Shown: in pieces, positions 45,514-57,384 of the stretch | Layout of the letters: every line of letters begins with the position of its first letter | Position numbering within the stretch: the first letter of the stretch is position 1 | Assembly (NCBI GenBank): GCA_023213395.1 | Contig: CM041465.1 | Location: 214,155,741 to 214,219,740 of the forward strand | From: Cycas panzhihuaensis | Lineage: Eukaryota > Cycadophyta | Direction of reading: 5' to 3' | Length of the DNA: 64,000 nucleotides | The notes under the pieces: model-generated | Databases searched by the model: none | The model's input: only the letters and a program-made list of their open reading frames with translations | Told to the model about the DNA's origin: nothing | Made by a program: the position numbers and the translations under genes

Positions 45514-48500
45514 TAATATCAGAGCATGCGGGTCATGCACAGGGAGGTGAATGTTGTCAAAGGTCTAATCGATGGTGCCAGGTCATGCTAGCTTGCCCTT
45601 TGTAGATTAACATGCCCGATAACCCTACAGAGCAACCACGGTAGTTCAGATGATCACTGAGGATCCTAAGTGCCTTCTGTCCATTGTTTGTAGGTATTTT
45701 GAGCCATATGGATGTGTGTGGACTAATGTTGACTCTGTTGCTAGCTATGTGAGAGTCTTTTAAACCTGTTGAAGGTGTCAGATCCCCGTTTGTCAATGCC
45801 ATTGAGTTTGTGCACCGTAGAGTTGATTGCTAACTCTCTATTACTGGTGGGAGAGTGCAGGAACCCTAGTGAGTTGTTGTAGTGCCGGGAAGTCATATTA
45901 CAATCAAATATTTAAAGGTATGCTAATTAAATATTCACTCGATTGATTTTAGGGTTTGAATATCATATTTGATCACCCGTATAGAGATGTATATTGGTTA
46001 TAGCTATAGATATACACTATGTCACCAATAGTCTTTACTGTTGAAATATACTTATTCACTTGTATTATATCTTGTGAACATCATTATGTTTTCCCTAGTT
46101 AATTTGATACACTATAGTTGCCCTCAGTGGTAATCAAATATATTGCTGTCTACATTGATATGGTTGCCCAGATGATGGTTGTTTGTTTCATATTTGCAGT
46201 CACCCACATATCACTATTATGTGATGATATTTGACTCTTTGCATCACCCAACCAACTATAGAGATGCCCTCATTTTTGGCATCATCATGTGATGATTAAT
46301 CACTATTTATTGAGTATTTATTCTACAGACCGGTCAACCCCAGTTTTCTGCAGCCCTAATTTTCTACAGACCATGTGATGATTTAATCAACTATGTATGA
46401 TATTCTACTAATGCCCATCTATTGAATGTATGCCCTCTAATTTTTATAGCTATTAATTATAACTGTCGTTCTGCAACGCTTGTTTCCATTGCGTTGACAT
46501 CACGATGATTTCATTTGCCATCATTTTTCATTTATATATCATATGATATATATATGATTTGATATATATTGCGTCATAAGCCGCCTACCATTATTTAGTT
46601 CGTCGGTTGGTTAGTTGAGGTTACCCATTAATAATGTCACTATTGTAATCTGCACAGTCTGCAGTCTATGTATATATAGTATGCCATTGAAAATAATATC
46701 GCCCGTCATTTGCATGAGCCAGTTTTGAGTCTGTGTGGCCATTGAAGTCTACACTGTCATATTGCCTTATGTGCAATCGCACATATATTATCCAGTGACA
46801 GCTGTCACTGGTTTTTCAATTCATCTCTTTGCATACAAATTATATATTGCTTTATTAAGTCCCAGGTTGATGCAACGTTGGCCCTTCATGCACTTTCGCC
46901 AATATATTTTATGAATTATTTTGATATTTGAAGGTGCCTTTTATTTATAAAGTCGTATTACCTTTGTGAATACTTTGATATATTTTGAGTTACTCCATAT
47001 ACTTGGTTATCATTTTATGTCTTATTTGGTAATTGTACTTTGACATCTTTGATAAGAGTATGTATATTTTTAAAAGTAACCCAAATATATTTTATAAGGT
47101 TTCATGATATATGGTAAATAAGGTAACTTTGTGATATGGCAAAGTGATGAAGCTTGGGTGATATTAGTAACTCATTCATGACATGAAGTGTTTAAATGTT
47201 CTTTGTATTCAAGTGTATGAGAGAATTAGTTGGGTAATGCTTGGCGATGTGAGACAATGAGGCTCTCTTGTATGTATTTTACATGTGAAAGCAAGATGGG
47301 TAATATGATGTGACATTGTGCTCCTTGAGTGTGAGTTACATGAAGGAGTTTTATGGGAAAAAATGACTATTTAAAGCTCTTTGAATATGATTACATAAGA
47401 GAGCTAATGAGATGGCGAGATGAGGCAATAATATATGCGCTTGTTACATGTGTGTTACATGGCAAGTTTTGGCCATATGTTGTGTGGTTTTTAAAGGGTA
47501 AGAGTAAGTGCAATGATGGGCATATTAAGAGTAGGTTTTATGGGCGAGTTTAGGTGATAATAGGCATATTTGGAAGAAGAAAAAGAGCATGTTTGAGATA
47601 CCTAAATTACAACTTAATACAAACTCTATTATCGTTTTGAGTGTCGCATAGATCATTGCACAAAGATAACAAAATTCATGATTTATGTGATTATTCAGTA
47701 AAATAAGTATGATTTATTAATGGATTACATTCAAGTTCAGTTGCATTAGATGTATTTGAGGTGGTGAAGTTTAGAATTTGTTTGTATGATTGTCATTTGT
47801 GATGGACCATTATACTTTGCTTATTGGGCTGATGATAGAATGAGGTTTATGGCCTTGTTTGAGGTTGGTTCAACATGGGTGCATATCTAAACAAGTATGA
47901 TGTGGAATTAAAGTAAAGTGCTTGATAAAATTAAAGTGTAAATGGAAAGGTCTAAGACAAGAAGCCATAAAATCAGTTATGCCTTTATCATGGTATGTAT
48001 ACAGTTCACTTGTCAGGTTGCATTGCAGGTGGGTATCATGATGTAAATGGTGAGGTTGGTGCATGTTAAGGTTTACCTCCCATGGTTTGTTGGCATAAGC
48101 TATAGTAGGCAGGTATGGGTACCCCTTGTTGTGACTATTCATAGCATAATTTTCCCCTTATATTTTATGTTTGGACCAAGTCAGAAGCCTTCCATTTGTT
48201 TCCTTAGTGAATTAGAGTGCAAACATCTTAGACAAAGATTGCAGCAACAGAATTGTAAGCATTTGAAGCCTATGGATTGTTTAGCTTACAAACAGTGTGA
48301 TATGTAGGGGAAATGTATGTGATCAGTCTAGATGTTACAAAGTTATTGACGTATCATGCTGAGTGTCATTTGGTTACAGGTTTTATCCTTCATTGCTTTA
48401 CTTTTCTGAGTCATTATTTCAGCAAGTATGGAGGTTTGTTTGCCTAACATTGTGCTTGAGATGGAAGTAGGACTTAGTGACAAGTTGATGATGAGGAGTT

Positions 48501-49131
48501 GTTAGATGAAGTGACATGGATTGCAACCCCATATTCCATTGACAGTTGAAGACCTACAAGATGATGGAAGATCATGGATGAGTATGCCAGTCAAAACTTG
48601 TGATAGATACTAATGTTCTAGTGAGTACATATTCACAATGGAGAGCTGTATTGAAGCAAGTACTTAGTCAGTTTGCAAGTTGGTAAGCTTGTTGCACATG
48701 TGATGTTTAGCAGGAAGAAGGATTAAGGTATGATGAGATATTTAGCACCAATCTCTATGTTTATTGGTCCATTTGATCCTTACTTCAACAGCTTCAGATA
48801 GTTGGGTATCATATCGTATCATATTAGTGTTCCTTAACAAAGACTTGAAGAGGCAATTCACATAGATTAAATGGCTCATTCTCTTGGTTTAGTAAAAGGA
48901 ATTTGGATGAGTTGAATGGACAAAGTGTCAAATGTAGAGAGAGTTGTATGGTTGCAGGTCTGTTGGAGCATTTCCAAACAATTGAGCACATACGAGACAT
49001 GGCACCGTTACATTTGAGTAAAGATCGCTACATCGGCGTTCGTGCATATTGGGTTGAGTAAGGTTATCCTTGAGAGGGTATTTATTCCCAATGATAATCC
49101 TTATTGCCCCACATTTTATATTAAGAGGGGA

Positions 49132-49451
49132 TGTTAAAAAATATGACCATACCACCTAATGTAAAGTGGGTCTCCTATTTATGTGCCTAATTATGTGGTG
49201 GAATAGTCTCGATTATGGTGACCTAATGGATATATTTATACTTATATTTGGCACTTTAGATATATAAATATAGATCAATGTCCATCTTTATATATTATCA
49301 TTTTGTCATAATATAATTATTATTCATTTGTGGGTTTTCACCCGTAAGGGTTTCCCACGGCAATATGGTGTCTCATGCGATCTTTACGCTTGTAATCACA
49401 CGATGTGAAAGATCCAGTTGACCTTATTTGCTTCAGTTGCATTTTCTAACA
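49132..49451 (+). repeat. 3' LTR of element E
   Basis: TGTTAAAAAATATGACC...TTTTCTAACA; pairs with 45191-45513 with scattered substitutions. Confidence 0.88.
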
Positions 49452-49870
49452 CTTTTAATATTTCACAAAGACCTACAACTGCCTTCATTAATCTTCCACC
49501 ACAGGGTTTGCTCGTATAATTATATCAAATATTATTAATTTCTCAAACCCTCCAAGTGTAGAAACAACTGTGCTTATATCCTCTTTGCGGTAAGCAATAG
49601 CATTACCATGGCTAGCATAAGTAACGTACCCTACTAACAAGGCACCTCAACTCTGCCCACTGCGTCTTCGAGCCCCCTAGGTCTTCGAACCCCCAACATT
49701 CTGATTGGAGCGTATGTCTCTCTCTCGAGTCATCCTCTGGCTCGGTCGCTGCAACAACGGCTCCCAACGACAAGTGTAGTGTCTCTCCTCTGCGTGATAG
49801 GTGTGGCCACGTCGTGATAGTGGATGCGGCGGTGGGATGCGATGGTAGCCCAATATAACGGTATTTTTTA
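49452..49870 (-). pseudogene. Cargo segment of element B, left half: antisense host-like coding remnant
   Basis: This continues the segment interrupted by element E. On the minus strand about 49470-49620 reads 'YASHGNAIAYRKEDISTVV' and 'STLGGFEKLI'. Removing element E brings a 'GLCEIL'-like reading next to the 'LRFE' that begins the other half. 49620-49860 is GC-rich (CCGCCGCATCC-type sequence), unlike the surrounding retrotransposon DNA. Host origin is inferred; the gene is not identified. Confidence 0.45.
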
Positions 49871-51154
49871 TTATTTAAGCAATCTTTATTCTTATATTTT
49901 TTATATATAATTTTAAAAAATTATTTTTTATTATATAAAATTTTAAAGTTAGGTTAAAAAAAAAGGCTTAAGTCCCCTTACACTCTAGACCCCGGTCAAA
50001 TTCTATCTCCACATGACCATAGCTTATTGCCAAGGGGGCCAATAACCATTATAATTTTTTTTTCTTTTTTCTTTCTTTTTAAATTTTTCATTTTACATAG
50101 GGTAACTAGCATTTTTTTGCCATATCTTTTGACTGGTCATTGGTTTCTGACGAAACCTGTCCCATTGCATCTAGAATTTTCTAACGTATGATTTCGACTG
50201 GTCATATGACCAATTTGGAGCTGATTTGACCTATTTTCAATCGGTATAAAATCAATTAGCAATTTTTTGAGCCCTTTTAAACTATTTTTATAAAATCACT
50301 TTTTTTTCAGATTATATTTTATCACCGGGAGATTCTTTTCTACCCAGATCTATTCTGAATTCATCTATTATCAACAAACTTCATTACCATCTATTCATTT
50401 TATTTTTTAAGATTTATTTTAATTATTATTTTAATTGACTAAATTGATACTTTAGTATTTTTTATCACTTTTTAAAAATTTTACCATAAAAGTATTTATT
50501 ACCATTTTCATTATAACTTTTCTGTTTTACATCAGAATTTAGTTCTATTAATTTTGTTGGGAATCTGACTCACTCCTCTTTAAACTGACACTATTATTTA
50601 TAAGTTTTGAAGTGTTTTTTCTAATTTTTAAATCTATCAAAGTATAGGTACTTAATAGCCTCCAATCTGACATTATTACACATTTTGTATATATTATTTC
50701 TTAAAATTTTAATTGAAAAGTATATTGAGCAACTTTCTAAATTATAATTGATCATTTCACAATATTCTATAAGTATTTATTAGCATTTTTAAATATTTTG
50801 AGCCCCAGGCTCCTGTTAAGCCTAAAAAAGAGGATTGTATCTTTGGTTCATTAAATCTTGACTTGTAGGAACCTATTTTTAAAATGGTTAATTCCATTGA
50901 ATACATATTTATTAACCTTTGATTTGGTATAATTTCACGTTATTTTATCATTGTTTAGTACAACTATGAAGCTACTAAATTTGAACATTCAAATATATTC
51001 TAACAGATTTGTCTTCTAACCTGTTAAAATTTGCTTATAAACTCATTATATTTTAAATTTTATCTAAAATTATATCATATAAGTTTATCATTTATTGAGT
51101 TTTTTGACTTAGTAAAATCATATTTCTTTTTATGTACTAAAGTTTTCTAAAAAA

Positions 51155-51830
51155 TGGTAATCAATCTTAATAAAATATAATTTCCTATATTTGATGGCCA
51201 TAATTTTTCACTATAGCATCAAACAATGCAACATTATTTTATTACACATGATCTTTAGAAATATTTATAGGATGACTATGATATTAATATTAAGGAAAAC
51301 ATTAAAAAAGATAATGAAGTATTAGCTTTATTTTTTGCACTATAGATGATGATGACTTTTCTAAAGTTTGTGAATTAACAACTTCTAAATCCATATGGAA
51401 TGTTTTGATTTTGACTTATGGGGGAGATATCCTCAATGAATTTAACATTGATATTGAGCATGTGAGACAGGTGTCAGAACATATGAATTATAACGAAAAG
51501 ACCAAGGAAGATTTAAATTAAATGCATGATCATCTTGTTGCACAAGAACCTGATCCTCCATTTGAAGGGGAGAGATATAATAATATGACAGTTATACATA
51601 ACACAAAGACTTTAGAAGACAAAGTTCAAGTTCGAACTTTTCTTAAAGTTCTAGAAGTTAAAGTCAAAGTTACAGCCACACATCCACATTTGGATCAAGC
51701 TTCATTTACTTATTATTTTTTGCACCATTCAATGGTGAAGACACATACATTGCTAAGAGGATGAAGCAGGTTAGAAGTGATCAAGCTACAAAACAAATCT
51801 TCAAAGTTTTTTTTCAAGTGTAAATTCCAT
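51155..51830 (+). pseudogene. Gag pseudogene of element B
   Basis: This is homologous to the element A gag: 'FPIFDGHNFS', 'MQHYFITHDL', 'DDYDINIKENIKKDNEVLAL', with stops at several positions. The C-terminal acidic half is partly open at 51522-51764. It occupies the same place relative to the polypurine tract as the intact gag in A. Confidence 0.82.
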
Positions 51831-51867
51831 AAGTCTAAAGAGAAGATGAAATTGTTCGTGATGACCA

Positions 51868-51880
51868 TTAAGGGGGAGAA
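51868..51880 (+). promoter_or_regulatory. Polypurine tract of element B
   Basis: TTAAGGGGGAGAA directly before the right LTR. Confidence 0.85.
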
Positions 51881-52273
51881 TGTTGGGGTTAATGCTCATC
51901 ACCTCACTCCTACCTTCCAACCAAGAGTGCACACCTCACTCTCATCAATTTACACATGTAGGTGCTCACATGTGTAGGTAAGTATAAGGTAAAGTTGATT
52001 TGATTTAAGTTAATTTGAGTTAAGTTAAGTTATATTTCATTATTATTTGAATTTTAGGGGTTGAGGAGTTTCCCTCCTCCTCCAAACTATATATTTTGAG
52101 GGGTGTGCAATCCTGGTGTCTTTAGACACCGCCTTCATTTTAGACATTTGTAATACTCTCTTCACAACAATGGATTGAATATAATGGTTCTTGTGTTTAT
52201 GGAACAATGATGTATTAATTTATGATTATTTGTTTATATTTTGCCCTATTCTCCATGATTTATTTTTCCTACA
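51881..52273 (+). repeat. 3' LTR of element B
   Basis: TGTTGGGGTTAATG...TCCTACA. It contains GAGGAG-TTTCC-CTCCTC, a TATATATTTT box and a perfect hairpin GGTGTC-TTTA-GACACC at 52115-52130. Confidence 0.92.
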
Positions 52274-52365
52274 AAGTGTATTTCATTAAGAGACTAATGC
52301 TAACAATATATCATAAGGTCACATAATTAATCTACATAAATGACCTTGATACATTAACTCTTTTA
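52274..52365 (-). repeat. 3' LTR of element C, inner part
   Basis: Continues the element C LTR on the other side of element B. Its first about 68 bases repeat the last bases of the outer part (42836-42903). The polypurine tract of C follows at 52366-52377 (AAGGGGGGAT on the minus strand). Confidence 0.85.
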
Positions 52366-52871
52366 ATCCCCCCTTAATGGTTGAAGGCCATTTTGAGAAA
52401 ATCTATTTTATGAGGTTTTCATTTGAGCTTCATTATTATATTAAAATCTTAAATGACACTTTTGTGAGAAAACCCTCATGGGGAATAAAAGCCCATGAAC
52501 TTTCTAAGATCTATAGTCCCTTTTATAAATCAAAATGGCTAAGGTGGCTCTTTGATGTAGTTTGATAACCAAGCAGCTTAAATGTGTATCTTAATCTACT
52601 AAGTCTCCATATACTGTTTGGTCATCCCCTATGCCTTTTTGGGTTTTCACAGGTTTTGATTTTTCAAAACTAGTACAACCCTTATCTTTTTATGCTCACA
52701 TGGCGTTTTCATAAACAGAATAAACCAGAGACTTATTCTTATTCTTCTGTGCCCATAAGGGATTTTCGTTAAGAGAATAAAGTATGATGATCCTATTACC
52801 ATCTTCTTTGATCAATCGAAGATGAAGACCCTAAAGTCGAGCTACCTTCAAAATTGTTCAAACTTCACCTT

Positions 52872-53551
52872 TTATAGCTGTTTGGTGAAGATATCAACTG
52901 CTTGATTTGTTGTGGGGTAGTATTCCAGTTGAATTGTGTTGTTATGAATAAGTTCTCTAATCATGTGGACTTTCGTACTTATGTTTTTGATACAATCATA
53001 AAATACAAGATTTTTTGCCATGCAGATTGCTGATTGATTATTTACATGAAGATTCATAGGACTTGTTTGGGTGATATTTAATGTTTTCAATAATTTTCCT
53101 AGCCATATACCTCCTTACTAGTCTTAGAACTAGCAATGTATTCAACTTCGATAGTTGAATCTATAACTATCTTCTGCCATCTAGATCTCCAAGATATTGG
53201 TGTTATTCTAAGAAACATTACATACCTAGACATAGATCTTCTTACATCTTTATCTCTTGTAAAGTTTGAGTCTGTATATACAGAAATCTTGAAGTCTAAA
53301 TTAAGTTCATATAACAGACCATATTTGCTGGTTATCTTAAGGTATCTCAACACTCGCACTACTACCTGCCAATGATTCTGCTTAGGATTTGTCATATAAT
53401 GAGCAATAATGTCGACATAGTGTGCAATATCTAGCCTTATATTGGTAGTGTAGGTGATACTACCTACAAGTTTCTTGTAGAGTGTTGTGTCTGCCTCCCT
53501 AGTATCACCTTCAGTTGAGAGTTTGGTATTAGGGTCAATAGGTAAAATCAT
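52872..53551 (-). pseudogene. Element C RNase H
   Basis: Fragment 53099-53551 carries 'LYKKLVGSITYT' and 'ISVYTDSNFTRDKDVRRSMS', and ends with 'VDSTIEVEYIASS', the Copia RNase H core. Fragment 52872-53090 carries 'NNQSAICMAKNLVFYD', 'HMIRELI' and 'AVDIFTKQL', the C-terminal part. A stop separates the two. Confidence 0.85.
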
Positions 53552-53559
53552 TGGTCGAG

Positions 53560-54300
53560 CATCTTCTAACTAAAACTTAGTTAGAAGATCGTTGATATAT
53601 TTTTTTTGGGAGAGGAAAATTTTTCTATTATTTTATGTTACTTCAATTCCCAAGTAATATTTCATAAAACTGAGGTCAGAAAATTTGAACATTTTACCAA
53701 AGTCCTTTTTTAGCTACCTTATTGCCTGTTCACTATTACCCGTTACTAACATATCATCCACAAATATTATGAGATAAGTGACTTTATTCTTATGGTGCTT
53801 GATGAATAATGTTGCATCAATATCTTGGTAGTCACAAAATTCATATCCAAGTTACATCATTCTTTTAGACAACTTGGCAAACCAAGCATGAGGGACTTGT
53901 TTAAGGCTGTACAAGGACTTTATAAGCCTGCAAACCTTATGCTCTTAACCTTCAATCTCATATCCTTCTAGCTGAGCCATATAAATTTTTTATTCAAGAT
54001 CTTCATTAAGAAACACAGTCTTAATATTGAGTTGGTGGATTTTCTAACCCTGTTGAGTAGTTAAGGCCACAAGAGTTCTAATTGTAGGCCACTTGGTTAT
54101 AGGTGCAAAGGCTTCAGTATAGTTGATGCCTTCCCTTTGTGTAAATCCTTTAGCTACCAACCTCGCCTTGTGTTTTTCAAGGGTGTCATCTGATCTATAT
54201 TTATTTTTGAACACCTATTTATTTTGAACTACCTTTCTACTAAGTGCTAAATCAACAAGCTCCCATGTACTATTCTTGATAAGATATTGGTACTCTTCGT
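53560..54300 (-). pseudogene. Element C reverse transcriptase
   Basis: Minus-strand reading gives 'LVAKGFTQREGINY' and 'FAPITKWPTIRTLVALTT'. It continues with 'IHQLNIKTVFLNEDLE', 'LIKSLYSLKQVPHAWFAKL' and 'LIIFVDDMLVTG' (catalytic F-V-D-D near 53754-53765 intact). In-frame stops are scattered through it, so no frame of notable length survives. Confidence 0.8.
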
Positions 54301-54960
54301 TCATGGCATTTCTCTAAACTATATGTTTTATAGCTTCCTGGTACGAGAGGGGCTCTTCATTAAGAGTAAGATGCAGTTCTGCTAGTTCAAGATCAATATA
54401 TAATGATTCCTATATCCTTGCTCTATGGGTACTTCGAGTGCGAGTTTTACCCACCTCATCTGGTCGTATGTCCTTATTGAGCTAGTAGGCTTATCGAGAT
54501 CCTCAAGTTGGGAATGAGGTCTTCATTTCTTCAACTTCTTGGTTCTCATCTTTTTAATTGAAATGATCATTTTGTGAGGAGGATATTGATGCACCTTAGG
54601 AAGATGGCCCTTCTACCACTATTTTGCCTTTATCAACTGAAGGTGGAGAGGATGGTTCTTCTATAATGGCTTTGCCTTTGTCAACTCTGTTATCTTCAAA
54701 GGATAGTGCTAGATGTACACTCATCAGTTCAGAGTCATAACTTGTATCCTCTGAGGCTCTATCATTAGCTTCCAATATTTAGAGTAATTTATGTTTGTCC
54801 CCCCCCCTCCCCCCCCCCATATTTTATAATCTGAACATCATACTTGATAACATGATTATAACGGTGTGAGGGTACTTTGGAGTCTAGTTTAAGTAATTGA
54901 TCATCTGTCTTCGTAAAAATGACATCTCTGGTAATAATGATCTTTTTTGTGAAGGTATAA
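54301..54960 (-). pseudogene. Element C integrase-RT linker
   Basis: This is the hydrophilic, poorly conserved linker of Copia pol; the minus strand reads Glu/Ser-rich fragments with stops. It includes a C-rich run at about 54799-54818 on the plus strand. Confidence 0.5.
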
Positions 54961-55560
54961 AGACCTTATACCTTTTCTTATCTATAGGGTATCTAACAAA
55001 GATGCCTTTAAGTGCCATTGGCTAGAGTTTATTTCGATCTACATCTAGAATGTGGGCATAGCATGTAGAGCCAAAAATTTTAAAGTAGTGAACAATGGGG
55101 TCTTGTCCTGACCACTTTTTATTACGTGATTGTCCTCCCTTTGATGGGCTAACAACATTGATACAATAAACAATTGTAGAGATAGCTTCGACCCATTGGT
55201 AGGCAGGTACATTTTTGTATACCAACATAGCCTCTTATTTATATGCTCTACAACTCCATTTTACTATAGGGTACTTACTACTATTGTTTGATGCTTGATG
55301 CCATTATCTCAAAGGTAGATTTTAGATTCATGTGAGGTATATTTTCCACCATTTTCAGTTCGAAGACATTTGAGTTAATAACTTAACTTTTTTTTAGTGA
55401 GGTTTTTAAATTCTTTGAATACATGGAAGGCTTCATCTTTCTTATGCAGAAAAGCTACCCATACTTTTCTAGTAAAATCATCAATGAAAGAGATGTAATA
55501 TAATTTACCCTTCATTGAAAGAATGGGCATTGACCCACATAGATTAGAGTGTACCAATTG
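54961..55560 (-). pseudogene. Element C integrase, catalytic acids replaced
   Basis: Fragment 55375-55557 reads 'MVHSNLCGSMPILSMKGKLY' and 'FIDDFTRKVWVAFL'. The first catalytic Asp of the H-S/T-D-L-C-G motif is Asn. Just downstream 'CLRTENGGKY' has Glu in place of the second catalytic Asp. Fragment 55022-55228 continues with 'VEAISTIVYCINVVSPSKG' and 'YFKIFGSTCYAHI'. The enzyme would be dead even if translated. Confidence 0.85.
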
Positions 55561-55899
55561 TAATAGATGGCTCGATTTCCACTAACTTTTGGGAAAGGTT
55601 TGTCAATGAGATTTGGCAATGATACAAGCTTCATATTTAAAGGGCTTAGAGGAGAACTTTAGAAGATTTGGAAGAGTGTTAGAAAGATCTCTAAGTCTAT
55701 CAATGTGAACATGGCCCATGCGAGCATGCCAAAGAGCTTCTGGCAATAACGTTGGATGGGTCAAGATGGAATTAAATACAAATTCTTCATCTACACAAGG
55801 GCTTTGGGCATAATGGACTTAAGAAGATGGAGAGCCATTCGGTAAAAAGAGTTTGCCAGAGATATGTCCAGCTCAAGACCACTTGATTAGTTGGAGGAT

Positions 55900-56200
55900 G
55901 GATAACCTAGAGAGTCTGGTCATTTGTAATTACACTCAAATTAAATCCACAAGAGACAAGTGTGGATAAGTAGAGTAGGTTTGTTTGAGATTGGATATGT
56001 ATAAGATATTAAGCAATGTAAAATCTTTTAAGCCTAGGAGTTTCAGGAAAATGTTATCAATTCCTTCAACAGGTTATTGTGATTTATCATCCATGTAAAC
56101 AACTCCTTGAAAATTTGAGTCAAATGTCTGATATAGACTGTGATTGCACGTCATATATTGAGTTGTTCATGTGTCCATGATCCACTGTCCATTGATTGAA
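55900..56200 (-). pseudogene. Element C protease, active site interrupted
   Basis: Minus-strand reading 'INGQWIMDT', then a TGA stop where the Gly of D-T-G should be, then 'TTQYMTCNHSLYQTF' and 'VYMDDKSQ' matches Copia protease. The catalytic triad itself is hit by the stop. Confidence 0.8.
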
Positions 56201-57384
56201 GCCATACTATTTACAATTCCAATAAGGCTTGGTATCAGTGAAGGGAATTTACAAGTGATATATCCACATTGAGCTTTGAAGTATCTCTTTGGTTGATCAA
56301 TGGAAGTTGATGTTAAAGATCCCTTAATTCTTTGAAAGTGTGCTTGTACAAAACTTGTACCACTAAAGGATTCTTCACAAGTTTCTTCAACATTGTAAGC
56401 TCCATGTTTTGGTTGGAACTTGGTCAACTTATAAGTGGCAGTTCTGAAGTCTTTTACTAAGTGTCATTTAAGATTACGCCCATCACACATAATAGTTTGA
56501 TTACTAGTACCTAGAGAGGTACTGGTTTAGCCTGACTGTCTTACTCTTTATTGAGGTGGCCCTTGACCTTGAGACTATTGAAGCTATGACTGAGAATTTA
56601 GTTGACCTTATGGATGATTTTCCATGTTTCTTCCTTTTCCTCTTACTCGGTTATTTCCTCTACCATAAGAGGGACCTTGATTTTTTGTGTAGAAAACTTC
56701 TTCTTCCACCTCAAAGGCTGCATCTAGAAGAGAGTCAGAGGCTACAAAGTTGGTATTAAAGGTCTTGTTAAATTCTATGAACTTCTCAGCAAGTGCTTCA
56801 AAGTTGAGTGTCTTCAATGTTCCACTAGATTGAAGACCTCCAAGTAAGTTTTTATAATCAGGGACATGTAAATATGATTAGATTAAGAATATCCAAGTGA
56901 TATATTAGGTCTTAAAATCTTTATTAATTACTTGTTTGATTGGTCGAAGGAGATTTATTGTCTCATGAGCTTGTCCCTTCTATATTTTTAATTTATTCAT
57001 TTTTAGAACAAGATGAACAAATTCTAAATATGACTTGGTATCAAAGTTCTTCTTAAGAACTTCAAGAACATTCTAGGCTATATCATATTACTCTTCATTA
57101 ATCAAGTTGTGCAAGGAGTGATCAGTAACTAATAGAATTCTTGCACAAATCTTTTTATCATCTATCTCCCATTATAGTTGGTCTGCAACATCTGTAGGAG
57201 CTATTGGGGCAAATCCACTAGAAGTAGGTGTTGTAGATGTTGTAGGTATGATAGGTGTAGGCTACAAGTGGGCTCTCTAAAGGCCTTCATACTTTGTGAC
57301 ATTTTTAACTCCAGTGTACAACAAATCCCAATTTTCTTTGTCTTTCAATATGCAGTTAACATTCTGTTTAAATAGAGATGACAT
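56201..57384 (-). pseudogene. Element C gag
   Basis: The probable start is the ATG at 57384-57382, followed by 'MSSLFKQNVNCILKDKENW'. Then come 'FAPIAPTDVADQL', 'RILLVTDHSLHNLI', 'KKNFDTKSYLEFV' and the open part 56608-56817 ('MKTLNFEALAEKFIEFN' to 'GRGNNRVRGKGRN', a basic RNA-binding tail). A zinc knuckle is expected near 56460-56500 but only a fragment 'MCDGRNLK' remains. Confidence 0.75.

Larger units (their letters stand above)
45191..49451 (+). mobile_element. Element E: LTR element without recognisable coding (LARD-like), nested in element B
   Basis: LTRs 45191-45513 and 49132-49451 (about 320 bp) are closely similar. A PBS-like TAATATCAGAGCATG follows the left LTR, and a polypurine tract (TTAAGAGGGGA) precedes the right LTR. 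Flanking 5-mers CTTCC and CTTTT agree at three positions, the differences being C/T. The 3.6-kb interior shows no gag or pol motif on either strand. The open frame at 47353-47553 has no known domain. Confidence 0.85.
42904..52273 (+). mobile_element. Element B: gag-only LTR retrotransposon nested in element C, itself hosting element E
   Basis: The LTRs are 42904-43287 and 51881-52273. They are related to those of elements A and D (shared GAGGAGTTTCCCTCCTCC and GGGGTGTGCAA blocks). A PBS follows the left LTR and a polypurine tract precedes the right one. Internal layout: AGATCT-rich leader (43288-44350), AT microsatellite, cargo segment (about 44420-49965, interrupted by element E), then a gag block aligned with that of element A (49966-51880). 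There is no protease, integrase or RT of its own. The left LTR lacks the first about 10-12 bases present in the right LTR. Confidence 0.82.

Noticed and set aside
47353-47553. 66-codon ORF inside element E
   Set aside because: No similarity to gag or pol and no supporting context.
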